Shown here: positions 11,640 to 22,594 of the stretch, in pieces | How positions within the stretch are numbered: position 1 is the first letter of the stretch | Layout: each line of letters begins with the position of its first letter | NCBI RefSeq assembly: GCF_004798865.1 | Contig: NW_025336479.1 | Span: 4,370,494-4,434,493 of the forward strand | Length of the DNA: 64,000 nt | Source: Varanus komodoensis | Lineage: Eukaryota > Chordata > Lepidosauria > Squamata > Varanidae | Reading direction: 5' to 3' | Program-made: the position numbers and the translations under genes | Notes under the pieces: model-generated | Told to the model about the DNA's origin: nothing | Seen by the model: only the letters and a program-made list of their open reading frames with translations | The model's database searches: none

Positions 11640-12065
11640 AGAAAGCTGCTCTGAAAATACTTGGAAGGAACACCTGGAGTAGATGGGATTCCAAAAGGAA
11701 CTATTCCAGGCTGCAGAGACTGAATTGCTCTGAATCCTAATGAGGAGATGCCAACAGATATGGAAAACAAACAATAGTCCCCAGTATGGAAACATTCAAT
11801 ATACAGTCCAATCCCCAGGAAAGGAGATGCTCAGGAGTGCAGTGACCATAGAGCCACTGGACTGAGGCAAACAAAGTGATGCTCCAGGTGCTGCATCAAA
11901 GAATATTACCCTACATGGTCTGAGAAATGTCTGATGTTCATGCTGAATTCTCAAAAGGAAGGGGCACCTGAGATCATATAGCAAATATACGTTGGCTACT
12001 GGAGCACACCTAAGAATTTCAGAAGAAGGCCAGTGCATATTTTATAGACTCCAGCAAAGTCTTTG
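11640..12065 (+). repeat. Old BovB LINE, middle part
   Basis: The plus strand contains acacctggagtagatggg, tgccaacagatatgg and ttttatagactccagcaaag. These are the BovB stretch from just upstream of the reverse transcriptase to the 'YxKAFD' region. Many stops and indels are present. It is contiguous in element coordinates with the block at 10.04-10.44 kb and with the block after the SINE at 12.32 kb. Confidence 0.8.
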
Positions 12066-12078
12066 ACCGAGGGGATAT

Positions 12079-12318
12079 TATTTATTTATCGATTTCTATC
12101 CTGCCTTTTTCCTACAAAGGGCTCAAGGCAGCTTACATCATCTCTCCTCCTCCATCTTATCCCCACAACAACAACCACCCTGTGAGGTAGGCTGGGCTGA
12201 GAGTCTGTGACTGGCCCAAAGTCACCCAGTTGGCTCCAGGGCTGAGCGGGGACTAGAGCCCAGGTCGTCTGAGTCCCAGTCCTGCATTCTTAACCACTAC
12301 AGCACACTGAGTCTCCAT
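12079..12318 (-). repeat. tRNA-derived SINE, family A, inserted in BovB
   Basis: The minus strand reads actcagtgtgctgtagtgg through ggactcagacgacctgggctc, with the tail pointing left (atttatttatcgatttcta). It splits the old plus-strand BovB, so it is younger than that copy. Confidence 0.85.
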
Positions 12319-12615
12319 ATGAGAAGCTACGGATGCCCCTGAAAGAATACGTAAACTGTATTGGGGACAAAAATCTACTGTTAGGTCAGAATAGGGAGAA
12401 ACAGGACGGTTTCCCATAGGCAAAGATGTCAGGCAAGCATGTGTTTTATCTCCCTATCTGTCCAACCTGAACACAGAGCATATCGTAAGAAAAGATGAAT
12501 TAGAACCAAAGGAAGGTGTGAAAATGGGCAGAAGGCACATTGATAATTTAAGATATACAGATGACACCATACTACCTGATGAAAATGGAAGAAGAAAGTG
12601 CAAAAGCAGGACTGC
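12319..12615 (+). repeat. Old BovB LINE, reverse-transcriptase part
   Basis: The plus strand contains tgttttatctccctatctgt and ttgataatttaagatataca followed by gatgacaccatac. This is the BovB region around the YADD catalytic box (here YTDDTIL in translation). It is too decayed to be open. It continues the copy interrupted by the SINE at 12.08-12.32 kb. Confidence 0.8.
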
Positions 12616-12694
12616 GGCTGCATATTAGATGGTCCCCTGGTTGGTCATGAGCTGGCATTTGCTGAAGGGGAAGGTACAAGGGAAAGTGTGCAAG

Positions 12695-12885
12695 TGCAAT
12701 CTGAGCCCAGAGATGCTTAGCATTCGGAAGGTCCGAGGCTCAAACCCCGGCAGCTCCAGTGCAAGGGTCTTCTCAGCAGCATGGCCAGGAAAGGGCACTG
12801 AGACCTTGGGAAAGCCACTGCAATCCTGAGTAGCCGGCACTGGGCTACATGCACCAAGGGGCTGATTTAGTGTCTAAGTGGCAAC
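12695..12885 (+). repeat. tRNA-derived SINE, family B
   Basis: The plus strand contains ggaaggtccgaggctcaaac (B-box region), then 'gccactgcaatcctgagtag' and 'accaaggggctgatttagtg', in the same order as the copies at 8.8 and 28.3 kb. The head is badly worn. Confidence 0.7.
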
Positions 12886-13060
12886 GTTAAAAAAGTAATC
12901 TTCAGTCAAGCAAACCAAATTTTGGGCCAGGAGAAGCTGTGCATCTATTATGCAAATTTGCACATTTTCTCCAATTTTGCATGATTTATTTTGCTTGCTG
13001 AATGCTTTGAATAATTTGTTCCAGTTTTGCTGGTGTTCAAGAGTGACAAACTGCCAGCAC

Positions 13061-13895
13061 TATAGAAACATAGAGCAAGGCAGAAGGGTCCTCCCGGGCC
13101 ATCTAGTCTGACCCCTGGCTCCAGCCAGGTCTGCTCATGACATACCTACCATGTGCATGTCCAGCCTGTCCTTGGACACCCACACTGATGGGGCCTCAAC
13201 CACCTCCCAGGGAAGCCCATTCCATACCCTCGGGGTCCTAACTGCACACTAAACCTTGGTTCCCTGAACTTTGCTCCACTGGGACAGGTCCTGCCCTCCT
13301 CTGCAGGGAAAAACAGGTCTCTACCTACCTTCATGTGGCACCCCCTCATGTATCTGTATATCGCCAACAGATCCCCTTGGAGTCTCTTCCAGGCTGAAAA
13401 GATCCAGCTCCCACAGTCTCGCCTCATACGGCATCCCCTGGAAACCAGCCACCAACCTTGTGGCCCTACGCTGCACTGACTCCAACCTGGCTATAGCCTT
13501 CCTGTAATGTGGAGCCCAGAACTGAACATAATACTCCAGTTGTGGGTGTACCAGAGCCATATAGAGTGGCAATAATACGTCCCTCAGTCTACCTCTCTCA
13601 GTCTCTCATAGCTTCTGGCACTCCTCCCAAGGGGGGCCTATGCCCTCTTGACTGCCGCATCGCACTGCGGACACATGCTTTGTCTACAGTTGGCCAGTAC
13701 CCTGAGAACCCCTTCACAAGTGCTGTTCTTCAACCACTTGTCCCCTAACCTGTCCTAATGACACCCATTCCTATGCCCGGAGTTTAAGACCCTGCACCTA
13801 TCTGCACTGAGTGCCGTCCTGTTGTCCCCCACCCAGGTATAATCCTACCTGCACCTTGTGGCAGCCTCAGTCAGTTGCTCTCCAACTTGTAATGT
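13061..13895 (-). mobile_element. CR1 LINE, 3' part of ORF2 and 3' UTR
   Basis: Minus-strand translation gives PLYMALVHPQLEYYVQFWAP, then ARLESVQRRATRLVAGFQGM, PYEARLWELDLFSLEE and CHMKVGRDLFFPAEEGRT. This is the C-terminal domain of CR1 ORF2. The terminal sequence near 13070 (plus: atagaaacatagagcaag) is the CR1 3' end preceded by 'ggccatctagtctgacccc'. Frame breaks and 5' truncation make it inactive. Confidence 0.9.
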
Positions 13896-14071
13896 TTCAG
13901 TGGGCATTTCCAATGTATGTCCACCCTTATGCACAGTCATAAGGGCTAGAAACCTGCTTGCTTACAAAAATAGAGCGGAATTCTCCGTCCAAAATGATAT
14001 TCTTCGGGTTATCTCTGATCCCATAGAGTTGACCATCCTGAAGCAGGTAGCTCCATAGGGTTATATAAGAC

Positions 14072-14299
14072 AGGCTGTTGTGGTACAGTGGTTAGAGTGT
14101 TGGACTGGGGACCGAGGTGATCCTGGTTCTAGGCTTCACTTGGCCATGAAGCCCACTGAGTGACTTTGGGCCAGTCACTCACTCTCAGCCTATACTACCT
14201 CACAGGGTTGTTGTTGTTGGGATAAAACAGAACAGACAGAACAATATTCCTCAGAAGAGCAATAAAGGTGGGATATACATGTAATGTAATAATAAAATA
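14072..14299 (+). repeat. tRNA-derived SINE, family A
   Basis: The plus strand reads gtggtacagtggttagagtg (A-box region), gatcctggttctaggcttc (B-box region), tgactttgggccagtcact and cctcacagggttgttgttg. It ends in an ATAATAA tail. This is one of the best preserved heads of the family in the window. Confidence 0.88.
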
Positions 14300-14685
14300 A
14301 GAGCCATCTTCTGCAGATTTCAAAGACAATCTTTAGATGGTGCCTGGTTTACCTGAAAATTTCAAAGATTTAAGTTTTCAGTTAGCCATTTGAAAATTGT
14401 TAGCAAGTTTGTTAGTTGTGCCAACAGGAGTAACTTGTGTTTCTTAAGTAGAAGTGCATTATACTCTGCTCTCCCTCCAATTTTTAATTTCACTTTTAAG
14501 ATATGTGTGTCTACGTGCACACACAAATTCAAATACTGGGCTACAAATATAGGCCCTGTTGTACCAGCAGCCCTTGTTTTCCTGTTGCATTTTGTTAAGC
14601 CTCTGCTCTTCACTAGGGCCTGTCTGACATGCAATAGTTTGCCAATCTTTATAACAAAAGTATGCAAATTAGCTGCAGCATTCCG

Positions 14686-14812
14686 GCTTCCCCAATGTGG
14701 TGCCCTCCAGATATTCTGGTCTACAACTCCCATCATCCCAAATAATTAACCCTGCTAACTTGGGGTGATGGAGTCCAAAAGTTCTGGAAGGCCCCAGCTT
14801 GGGGAAGGCAGC
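14686..14812. mobile_element. Palindromic MITE (non-autonomous DNA transposon)
   Basis: The left arm cttccccaatgtggtgccct is matched by the inverted right arm ccccagcttggggaaggc. Inside the arms lie ctacaactcccatcatcc and its inverted counterpart ggtgatggagtccaaaag. About 125 bp, almost a full hairpin. Further copies of the family lie near 15.1, 30.1 and 34.65 kb, with a worn one at 46.4 kb and a half copy at 47.3 kb. Confidence 0.75.
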
Positions 14813-15044
14813 AATCTGTTTTGAGACTTGCTTTTGCTCCCGAAGGATCTACTTGCCCTGAGGGCAGAGGGGGAGGGACAGCCAGGCAGTGGCTTCCTAG
14901 TTTCCTGCCACAGCAGCTCTCGATCGATCGGCATTGATATTAAGGCAGCTGGAGATGCTGCAGTGGATCTTGATCTAGGCCAGATTCTAGAGAAATCAGC
15001 ACTGCAGGAGCTTCAGCAGTTTCCCCCATCAACTGCGCAGATGT

Positions 15045-15165
15045 TTCAAACCTCCTGCCCCCTGGCTGCGATGGACTACAATGTCTGTCACCTCCAGGCT
15101 GCCTGGGGATTGTGGGTTCTAGTTCAACACAGCTGGAAGGCACCAGGTTGGAGGAGAGGCACACA
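15045..15165. mobile_element. Palindromic MITE, same family
   Basis: The left arm acctcctgccccctgg is matched by the inverted arm aaggcaccaggttgg, with the inner arms ggactacaatgtctgtc and gattgtgggttctagtt. It is more diverged than the copy at 14.7 kb. Confidence 0.6.
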
Positions 15166-15194
15166 CCCAGGTTATCCCTAATTTTTTCCTTAGG

Positions 15195-15365
15195 CGAAAT
15201 TCAAGTCAAACATGAAGTCCCTGTTCAGACAAAGCATTGTTGAACCATGGGGAAGGTGCACTGCACAATGACACTACACATATTGCGTGCTTGTTATTTA
15301 CAACACAGCTACTTGTAAAACCTTCTTCAATGGATGCTTAACTTGATTCCTGATTTGGCAACTTC
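15195..15365. mobile_element. Possible hAT-type MITE remnant
   Basis: The text ttcagacaaagcattgttgaaccatgg is of the type seen in the 'gttcacacaac...aaccatggtt' non-autonomous hAT repeats of reptiles. Only a loose match; the ends are not defined. Confidence 0.25.
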
Positions 15366-15369
15366 CTTT

Positions 15370-16085
15370 GAGGCTACGGGGAGGAAGGTTTTCCAAAGCA
15401 TCCACTCACGTTAAGGATCCAAATCCTAAAAATACAGCTGTCCCAAGGTCCCATTCACTTGGCAAAGGATTGGCTTTTTTTTTTTTTTTGGGTAACTTTA
15501 TGTTTTCAGATTGCCATGGCCTAGTTTCATACATCACAAAGTCATCCCAAGTGAGGGCTGAAATTGGTGCTGCTCTGTAGATGACTGCATAACTTTTTCG
15601 CCAGCTCGCTCCTGAAAAACTCAGACTGGGTTCACAATCAAAGAAGGCCTCGTGGCCTAAATACACAGGGTAGCATTTTAACCGATAGACCATGGACCCA
15701 AAACATATGATTAGTATGGAAGTCACTACACTGAGCACATTTTGTTAAAACAACAGCAGCAGCAGCAGCAACACAGCCTACTGAGTTCTAGTGCAGGGAT
15801 TCCATCAGACTCAACTACCTGGACAGTTCCCTGGCCCCGTTCCCAAAGTGAAAGGCTGGAAGATTCTTTCAGATTCTGATCCACCGGCATCGAGTTCTAG
15901 GTGAAATGGAACCTGGATTTCCTCATATAGACACATGCTACAAGTGGTTTGCCGGGACAGAAGTGCAATCAACTCATACATAGTTAGGGACTGAGTTTAA
16001 GATCTTCGAAAATGAAAAGAGCGTTGGAAGATGGTGCTTTAATTCTGAAATAAAAGGAGACTTTTGCTGGGATTCTATCCCATCT
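15370..16085. other. Non-coding DNA, nothing recognised
   Basis: Contains a poly-T run at 15475-15489 and a short AGC run at about 15752-15770. No exon or repeat family could be supported. Confidence 0.4.
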
Positions 16086-16094
16086 TACATAGGA

Positions 16095-16835
16095 TTGGAA
16101 TTGGCATTACCTCACTGTAGCACCACCAGCTTAGCTTTTTATCAGCTTAGGTTGATGTACAAGCCGCAGCACTATCTGAGCAGAGATAACCCAGTGTCAA
16201 TTTTCCATGCTTTAGTAATCTCCCCATTGGATTATTGCAATGCTTTATTGGGGGGCGGGGGGCACTTTGAAGATGGTTCAGCAACTTCAGTTAGCTTAAG
16301 ACAGAGCTGTGAGGTTGTTAACTGGAGCTGGCTAATATGATTGTGTGGCACAAGTGCTTTGCCAGCTTCACTGGCTTCCAGTTCATTCCCAAGCTCAAGT
16401 CGATGTGTTGGCATTGGCCTTTAAAGCCCCGGATGGGCTCCCATATGTGCCAGCTGGGACTCTGGTCATCTTCAGAGCACCTTTTCTGGTGGCCCCGTGG
16501 AAGAAAGGTGGGCGGGTGGCCACATAAGAGGAGCCCTTCTCAGTTGTGGCACCCCACTCATTGGAATGTCCTCGTTGAGAGGTTTTCCTGGCCCCGTGTC
16601 ATTATCCTTTTGGGCCAGGCAGGGGCTTTTCTTTGCTCCCAGGTATTTTAGAGATCGTGTTGTGTTGCATTCTGTTGTACTGTACTGTATTATTGTATTA
16701 CACTGCATTATTTCAGTTATTTTTATTATATGTTACATTTCGACTCTTACTAAGGCAGTTTAATCTTTTAACTGCTTGTGGTCTACCCAGAGAATGGTGG
16801 TTACTAGGCAGATTAAAAAATATAAGTATAAATGA
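16095..16835 (+). repeat. L2-like LINE 3' part
   Basis: The plus strand gives IFHALVISPLDYCNALLGG, the hallmark 'HAxVxSxLDYCNALLxG' block of L2/CR1-group ORF2. Next come CQLHWLPVHSQAQVDVLALAF (matching 'LHWLPIxxRIxFKVLxLxF') and FKAPDGLPYVPAG, each with frame changes between them. The 3' UTR ends near 16835 in an AT-rich stretch. An unrelated insertion may interrupt the copy around 16250-16330. Confidence 0.8.
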
Positions 16836-16899
16836 ATGCTAAATAAACACGGGAGACATCATTCTGCACCCAACCGTGTGCTTGGAGCTGCCTTTAGCA

Positions 16900-18145
16900 G
16901 AATGCAACTTGCTTGCCTGTCAAAGATACTGAAACTGGAGCAGGAGCCCGAGAACTAACAAGGAATTTCTGTATTGTGATATATTTTAAATGGAGAAAGA
17001 TGGTAAATGCAGAAGGATTTACAGAGTTTCTCTCTTCATGTACAAAAGCCCTTCTGGAAGCAATTGCTCACTCTCTCCTGTGCATGGCACGGTTCCTTGG
17101 GAAATGAAAAGACTTAACAGGAAAAAAGAGAAAGAGAAAGGCAAGCACGGAGCTTCCTGAATTCACATTGGCACTCCAGAGGCTTAGAGAGAGGCAATAC
17201 AACATAAGCCACCATTGTCAGCGGCAGCTTCGCTCTCATCCTATGATACAAGGAAGCCCCATATAGCACCAGAAAAACTACCCAATATTATAATTGGCTG
17301 CGCTGAGCTAAGGAGGGGGAAAGAGAAAAGAAAATGAAAAGAAAGACCAGAAAAAAGGGGAGACTAAACCTCCTGAATCAATGGGAGAACGCTACAATCG
17401 AAGGCATGCGGTGTGAAAGCAACCCGTGTACAACATTGTCTGGGTAAATTGATGGGTCTGCATTATTCCTCGCTTGCATTAAGTAGCTTTGTAGCCTTAG
17501 CCCTGTTCTTGAAAGATAACTTCACCTTTCACCCTTTAAGCTCTGAGACGCTCCTAAAAGTACTGGTATGCTATTAGAATAAGCTGGAGCAATGCTAATT
17601 CCCAAGACCTCTCCTCCCTCCTTTTCACCATTGTGTTTTAAAATAATGATGATGAGAACGAGGATGAGGATGCCTTTCTGAAAAAAGAAACTTATCTTGG
17701 AAATATCAGACTGCCTCCTAATGTCCAACTTGCAACAGGCATCTGCCTCCTGACGGGATGCGGAAAAGCTGCCTGGTTCCAAGCCTCTTGTCCTTGGCAC
17801 CTCTCCTCCTCCTCCTCCTTTGCCGTATCTCCGAAACAGAAAGAAAAGTCCGCATGCCCCCCCACCCCCCCCCAACACACACAATTTAGTGGTACTTCCA
17901 TTCATCATCGCACTTGCCTCAACTGGTTGAGGAAAGATAAATTAAAATGAAATTAGTTCAGGGAGAGGGAGAGGGAAGCACTCTGGAAGGCTTGTTTATA
18001 TAGTGTCTTAGTCAGAGATAACTACCTCTTAACTTGGATTTGTTTACACAGTGAAAGGAAAATTCAAGGCTGTAATTATTTTGAAGTGAGGAGAGGAGTC
18101 CCTGGATAATGGGTTGGGGGAGCTCTCTTGCTTGCCTCTTTTTCT
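16900..18145. promoter_or_regulatory. Unique block with possible conserved non-coding elements
   Basis: Apart from simple runs (poly-C near 17858-17874, GA-rich tracts) no repeat is visible for 1.2 kb. The stretches at about 16960-17110, 17420-17610 and 17930-18090 have AT-rich, motif-dense texture (for example gaaattagttcagg, ctgtaattattttg) like vertebrate regulatory elements. Inference from composition only. Confidence 0.28.
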
Positions 18146-18149
18146 GACA

Positions 18150-18830
18150 AGAAGAACTAGGTTACATGTCACATGAGCCACAAGGATGCCTCCGAAAACA
18201 CTCCCTCCCCTGCACAGCAGCTCCCCCCCTCCATCATCCGGGAGGACTTGCCCTGAGCTGTGATGCCAGCTGATTGCAAGTTCTTCTGCCTATGCCACCA
18301 GCAGCGAGTGAAGGAAGAGGGTGAGGAAGTTATTCGAGGAAACTGATGATCATGGAGCACCCCCTGGTAAGTACTTGCAAATGTTACTGCAGGGACAGAC
18401 CATGGAGACAAATTTTTCTGTAGCACCCTGTGTGGCCTGCTGAAAGACTAACCATGCTTGCCTCCAAGCACTCTTCCCCAAGCCAGTTCTCCCTTCTTGT
18501 GGTATATCAAATATAATTCAGGATCTTGTACAAGAACAGCCCACTTTCCCCTCTGATGGTTGCCTGACAGGGTGAAGCTTCAGCTCCATTCCATTTGTGT
18601 GTACATGTTGGAGCATTTGGAAGTCTCTCGAGTTGCTTGGCTTTGCTACCAGGAGGTCATGTTTCCAAGGGCAGTTTATACCAAAGGATGCATCTGCCAG
18701 TCTGCTGATCCACTGGCACCCTAGCTCAGTGTCATGAAAGCTGCATACCTGAATCTTTGCAAGCCTGCTAAGGAGATCCTAGGAGTGTGTACCTCCGGGT
18801 CATTTTGTATTTTTAAAGTTATAATTAATT
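18150..18830. other. Non-coding DNA, nothing recognised
   Basis: Unassigned sequence before the L2-like LINE. Short open frames on both strands are not protein-like. Confidence 0.4.
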
Positions 18831-18834
18831 TTAA

Positions 18835-19835
18835 TGTTCCCTTGCTGGGCAAAGTTCTTGAGCAGGGAGAGACCAGTCAGCTCCAGGTATTTTTGGAGAA
18901 GACTGATTATCTGGACCCATTTTCGTTGATGTCCAGGCCAGTTTTTGGAGCAGATGCAACCTCGATTGCCCAGTATGGTAACCAATGCCAGGAAAGAGGC
19001 GGGGGAGTGTGATTCTATTGATACTCTTGGACCTCTCGGTAGCATTTGGTACCATCAACCATGGTATCCTTCTGGAGCGACTGTCTGAGCATTGCAGTGG
19101 TTCCACTTCTACTGGAACAGCCAGCTTCAGAGGGTGGTGCTAAGGGAATATTGCTCAGTCCTGTGGATTCTCTGGTTTCCTCAGGGGCTAGTCTTGTCCA
19201 CGGATGCTGCTTAACATCTACTTGAAACCGCTGAGTGGGCTCACTAGGAGTTTTGGAATGCATGGCCATTGGTATGTTGATAACATGGAGGTCTCTGTCT
19301 CCTATTCATCTTCATCAGGAGAGGCTGTAGATGTGCTAAACTGGTGTCCAGCTGTGACAATGGACTGGATAAGGGCTAACAAACCAAAGCTCAGCCCAGA
19401 GAAGACTGAGATGCTCTTGGTGGGGGATCCTGGCCCATCCTTGCCGCTTGAGGCTCAGGTGACCTCAGTGACATGGAGAGCCTTCTGTCAGCTTCATCTG
19501 ATGGCCCAGCTGCACCTCCATCTGGAGAAACTGGCTTTGGTGATCTATTCTCTGTTAGACTACTCAGATGCAGCTTATCCAAAACGTGACAGCCACATGA
19601 ATAACTGAGAACAGGAGGGTCCAGGAATATGAGAACAATTCTGGCCTGCTTGCACTGGCAGACAATAAGGGTCCAAGCCCAATCCAAGGTGCTGGGTTTA
19701 ACGGAAGAAGCCCGACTCAGCTTGGCACTGTATTACCTGTCCTTCCTGACCTTAATCTACCCGGACACTGAAGCCTTCCCTAAGTTCCGCTTCCAAGGGA
19801 AGCTTGCAGGGAGCCAACAAGGAACACAGCCAAGG
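18835..19835 (+). mobile_element. L2-like LINE, reverse-transcriptase region
   Basis: Plus-strand translation yields, across several frames, a 'LDLSVAFGTINHGILLERL'-like stretch near 19030-19085. LLNIYLKPLSGLTRSFGMHG is followed by WYVDNMEVSVSYSSSSGEAVD and MDWIRANKPKLSPEKTEMLL. These match the palm domain of L2-type reverse transcriptase; the catalytic YADD is degenerate (YVDN). Further right, LDYSDAAYP and CLHWQTIRVQAQSKVLGLT are the C-terminal blocks. Many frame breaks; inactive. Confidence 0.85.
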
Positions 19836-19937
19836 GACACGGAATGATTCCCCTACAGAGGTCTATCCGGTACCAACACTGTCATCTTTTTGATGTCAGG
19901 TTAAGATTACCCTCTCCTTTCAGGCATTAATGGCATA

Positions 19938-20210
19938 TAATGCTGTTGTTGCTAGTTGCGAAGTCACGTCCGACCCATTGTGATCCCATGGGCAACGCTC
20001 CTCCAGCCCTTCCTGTCCTCCACCATCCCCTGGAGTCCACCTAAGTTCACATTGACTGCTTCAGTGACACCATCTAGCCACCTCATCCTCTGCCGTCCCC
20101 TTCTTCTTTTGCCATCAATTGTTCCCAGCATTAGGCTCTTCTCCAGGGAGTCCTTCCTTCTCATTAGGTGGCCGAAGCATTTGAGTTTCATCTTCAAATG
20201 GTATATAATG
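19938..20210 (-). repeat. BovB LINE 3' end
   Basis: The minus-strand frame reads KLKCFGHLMRRKDSLEKSLML, then GTIDGKRRRGRQRMRWLDGV and VEDRKGWRSVAHGITMGRT. This is the BovB ORF2 C-terminus followed by the 3' terminus (plus: gttgttgctagttgcgaag). Only about the last 270 bp are present, so the copy is strongly 5' truncated; the remaining frame is intact. Confidence 0.92.
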
Positions 20211-20284
20211 GGACATGTCAAATGCTTCAACAGGTCTAGTTTTGACTGAAATCATTTTAGTTTTTCAACTGTTTTTACAGTTTT

Positions 20285-20510
20285 ACTTGTTTCATTTATA
20301 ATATTTCTTGCCTTTTCCCTCAGAGAACCCGAGGTGACTTACATAATTCTCCTCCCCTTCATTTGATCCTTACAACAACCCTGTGAGGCAAGGTAGGCTA
20401 TGAGCCTGTGCCCAGGCCAAAGTCCCTGACTGGGCTTCACGGCTGAGTGCAGACTAGAACCCACATCGCCTGCATCCTGACCAACACTTCGGCCGGTACC
20501 GCAGACGGGG
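20285..20510 (-). repeat. tRNA-derived SINE, family A
   Basis: The plus strand shows caacaaccctgtgaggcaag, aggccaaagtccctgactg and ggctgagtgcagactagaac, the antisense layout of family A. The tRNA-like head (right end) is worn. Confidence 0.75.
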
Positions 20511-20524
20511 CCTCAAATTTTGCA

Positions 20525-20650
20525 TTGGAATTTGATGCGGTGCTTTATTGCCCTTGCCTATTATTACTGATTCTACGTAACTGTTGTGAATTTCTGTGAA
20601 CCACCCAGAGAAAGTGGGCCATTGGGGCAGTATAGAAATAAAATAAAGTC
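20525..20650 (+). repeat. L2-like LINE 3' terminus
   Basis: The stretch gaaccacccagagaaagtgg, then ggggcagtatagaaataaa matches the terminal piece of L2-type LINEs, which end in a short ATAAA repeat. Only the last 120 bp or so are present. Confidence 0.55.
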
Positions 20651-20654
20651 TCCA

Positions 20655-21897
20655 TATGGTTGATGCCTACAGTAACATCGTAACCTCTGGCAGCAGACTT
20701 CCTTAACCCTCACGCAGCTTTGCAGTTCATGCAGTTTGGTTAAGGGCGATTGGCAGGCTGTGGAACAGCGTTTGCCACCTGTCCCCTGCTTGGATGTGGG
20801 GCAGCCTCCTCGGAGGAATCGAAGGCCGGGCGGGGGGGGGGGGGCACGGCAGGGGCAGTGCCTAGAGGTACCAGCAGGCACGGCTTCACTCCGATGGGGC
20901 AAGTGCAATGTGTCTGTCCGTACAGCTGCGCATGTTTGCTTGCAGGCAGCCAAACTAAAGGCTCTTCTTACCAGTGCCAAAATGGATCCCTTCACGTATT
21001 CTTAATAAAAATGACACTATCATTCTGGCTGTGTCTGCCGAGTGCTGACCAGACAGCAGAGCCTTTGGGGGCTTGGATCCCTGAATATGTATTGAACCCC
21101 TGGAATCCCACAGACAGAGAAGACATTTCAGATTTCTAAACATCATCCATGTTTTCTGTCCCTCCCATTGCACCTGCACCCCCACTGGGCAGAAGAATTG
21201 TTCTTCCCAGGTTAAGTATGTGCTGGCTGGAACGATTTTAGTACAGCATGGTAAAACACTGTGCAAATCTATCACTATATGCTTACCAGTTATTTGCTTT
21301 CAGTTAGGAATGGTCCAGGAAGGCACGCAGATGCTTGAGCAGAGCGATACGAGCTAAACTGAAGCGACACAGGGAAGAAGATGTGAACAGAGAGTAACAT
21401 GAGATCTCCAGCGCTGCTGGCTGTAAACAGTCAAGGCAGCATGTGTTGTAGTGAGCCAGCTGGTGAAAGGCAGAAAAGCAAGGAGAGCATTTTCGAGTGG
21501 AAGATGCTGAAGGGGTACAGCGCATTTTTCCTTCTGACAAACTTGCAGGGATGGGAGGTGGGGAATAACAGGTTCACAAGCTGTTTATTGAATGTCAGCC
21601 CTTTATTCCCACTAATCTCATAGGTTTAATAAAAGGTGCAGGGACTGCTCAAATTTATATGCATTGTTTGACTTAAAATAATGTAAAAAGATAGCTTGAC
21701 CAGGACTAGATCTTGATTTGAATTGATTGGTTCCTACCCATACTACTTGTCTCTAGAAGGAAGTGAGAAGCAACAAAACTGGGAAGCAAATCCGGGCAAC
21801 AAAAAGTTCACAATGTTTGCACTTATTTAATTAATTCCAGCATTTATACACCACTTTGCAGAGCAAAACTGTCCCAGGATGACTTATAGACACAATG

Positions 21898-21900
<3 letters not shown>
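20655..21900. other. Non-coding DNA with a poly-G tract
   Basis: A G-rich run at about 20826-20845 could form a quadruplex. At about 21825-21895 a short sequence (catttatacaccactttg) resembles a LINE or SINE 3' tail in antisense. Otherwise unassigned. Confidence 0.35.

Positions 21901-21902
<2 letters not shown>

Positions 21903-21966
<64 letters not shown>
21903..21966 (+). repeat. (GA)n microsatellite
   Basis: About 31 uninterrupted GA units, which suggests a young, length-variable locus. Confidence 0.97.
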
Positions 21967-21967
<1 letters not shown>

Positions 21968-22594
21968 TAACTACAGTTACAAAACTGCAAGCATCAGTTG
22001 CAAACCATATAAACTCAACACAGTCCCTGAGTTAAACAGCTAGGATAAATACAAACAATTATCCCAGTGGCCCTAAGCATCACAGCTGGTATCGGTGGAA
22101 GCTCAGCTGCTGAAGTCTGGGTAGGCCAAATATGCTTTAAATACTGGATGGAGAAGAGGATCATTCCTGGGCTGTTGCCAGCAGAGGCTTTCATTGTGCA
22201 ATCACCCTGTTTTATTTATATAAATGTTCAGTGGGTTCCAAACAATGTGGTCTTCTCCTTGAAACCTCACTTTCTGTGCTTTTCCACCACAATGGAAAAA
22301 GATGGAGAACAGCACAATGCCTTTGGATTGGGGGTGCTACAAGCAAGCCCTCTGTTGGAACATCCCCTTAGCTTCAGGGTCCAGTGGAAGGCACACACAC
22401 AAAATTAGCTTATGGTTAGGGTGGGCAGCCCCCCAGGCCTCTGGAGCAGAATTGGGGGACATGGGAGGGGTGCAGGAGAGAGCTAAATTTGGTCTACCAG
22501 CAATGTCAGTTCCTTGGGCAAAAGGACACCACTGCTGGATACAGTTGTTAGATGACAAGGTGGAGAAGGCACTTCTATCTTGCCGTTTTCCTCT

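Noticed and set aside
14072-14145. Functional tRNA gene
   Set aside because: A and B boxes are present, but the acceptor stem does not pair and the sequence continues into the SINE body; it is the head of a SINE.
20573-20995. 140-codon minus-strand frame
   Set aside because: Crosses an L2-type 3' terminus and a poly-G tract; no domain.
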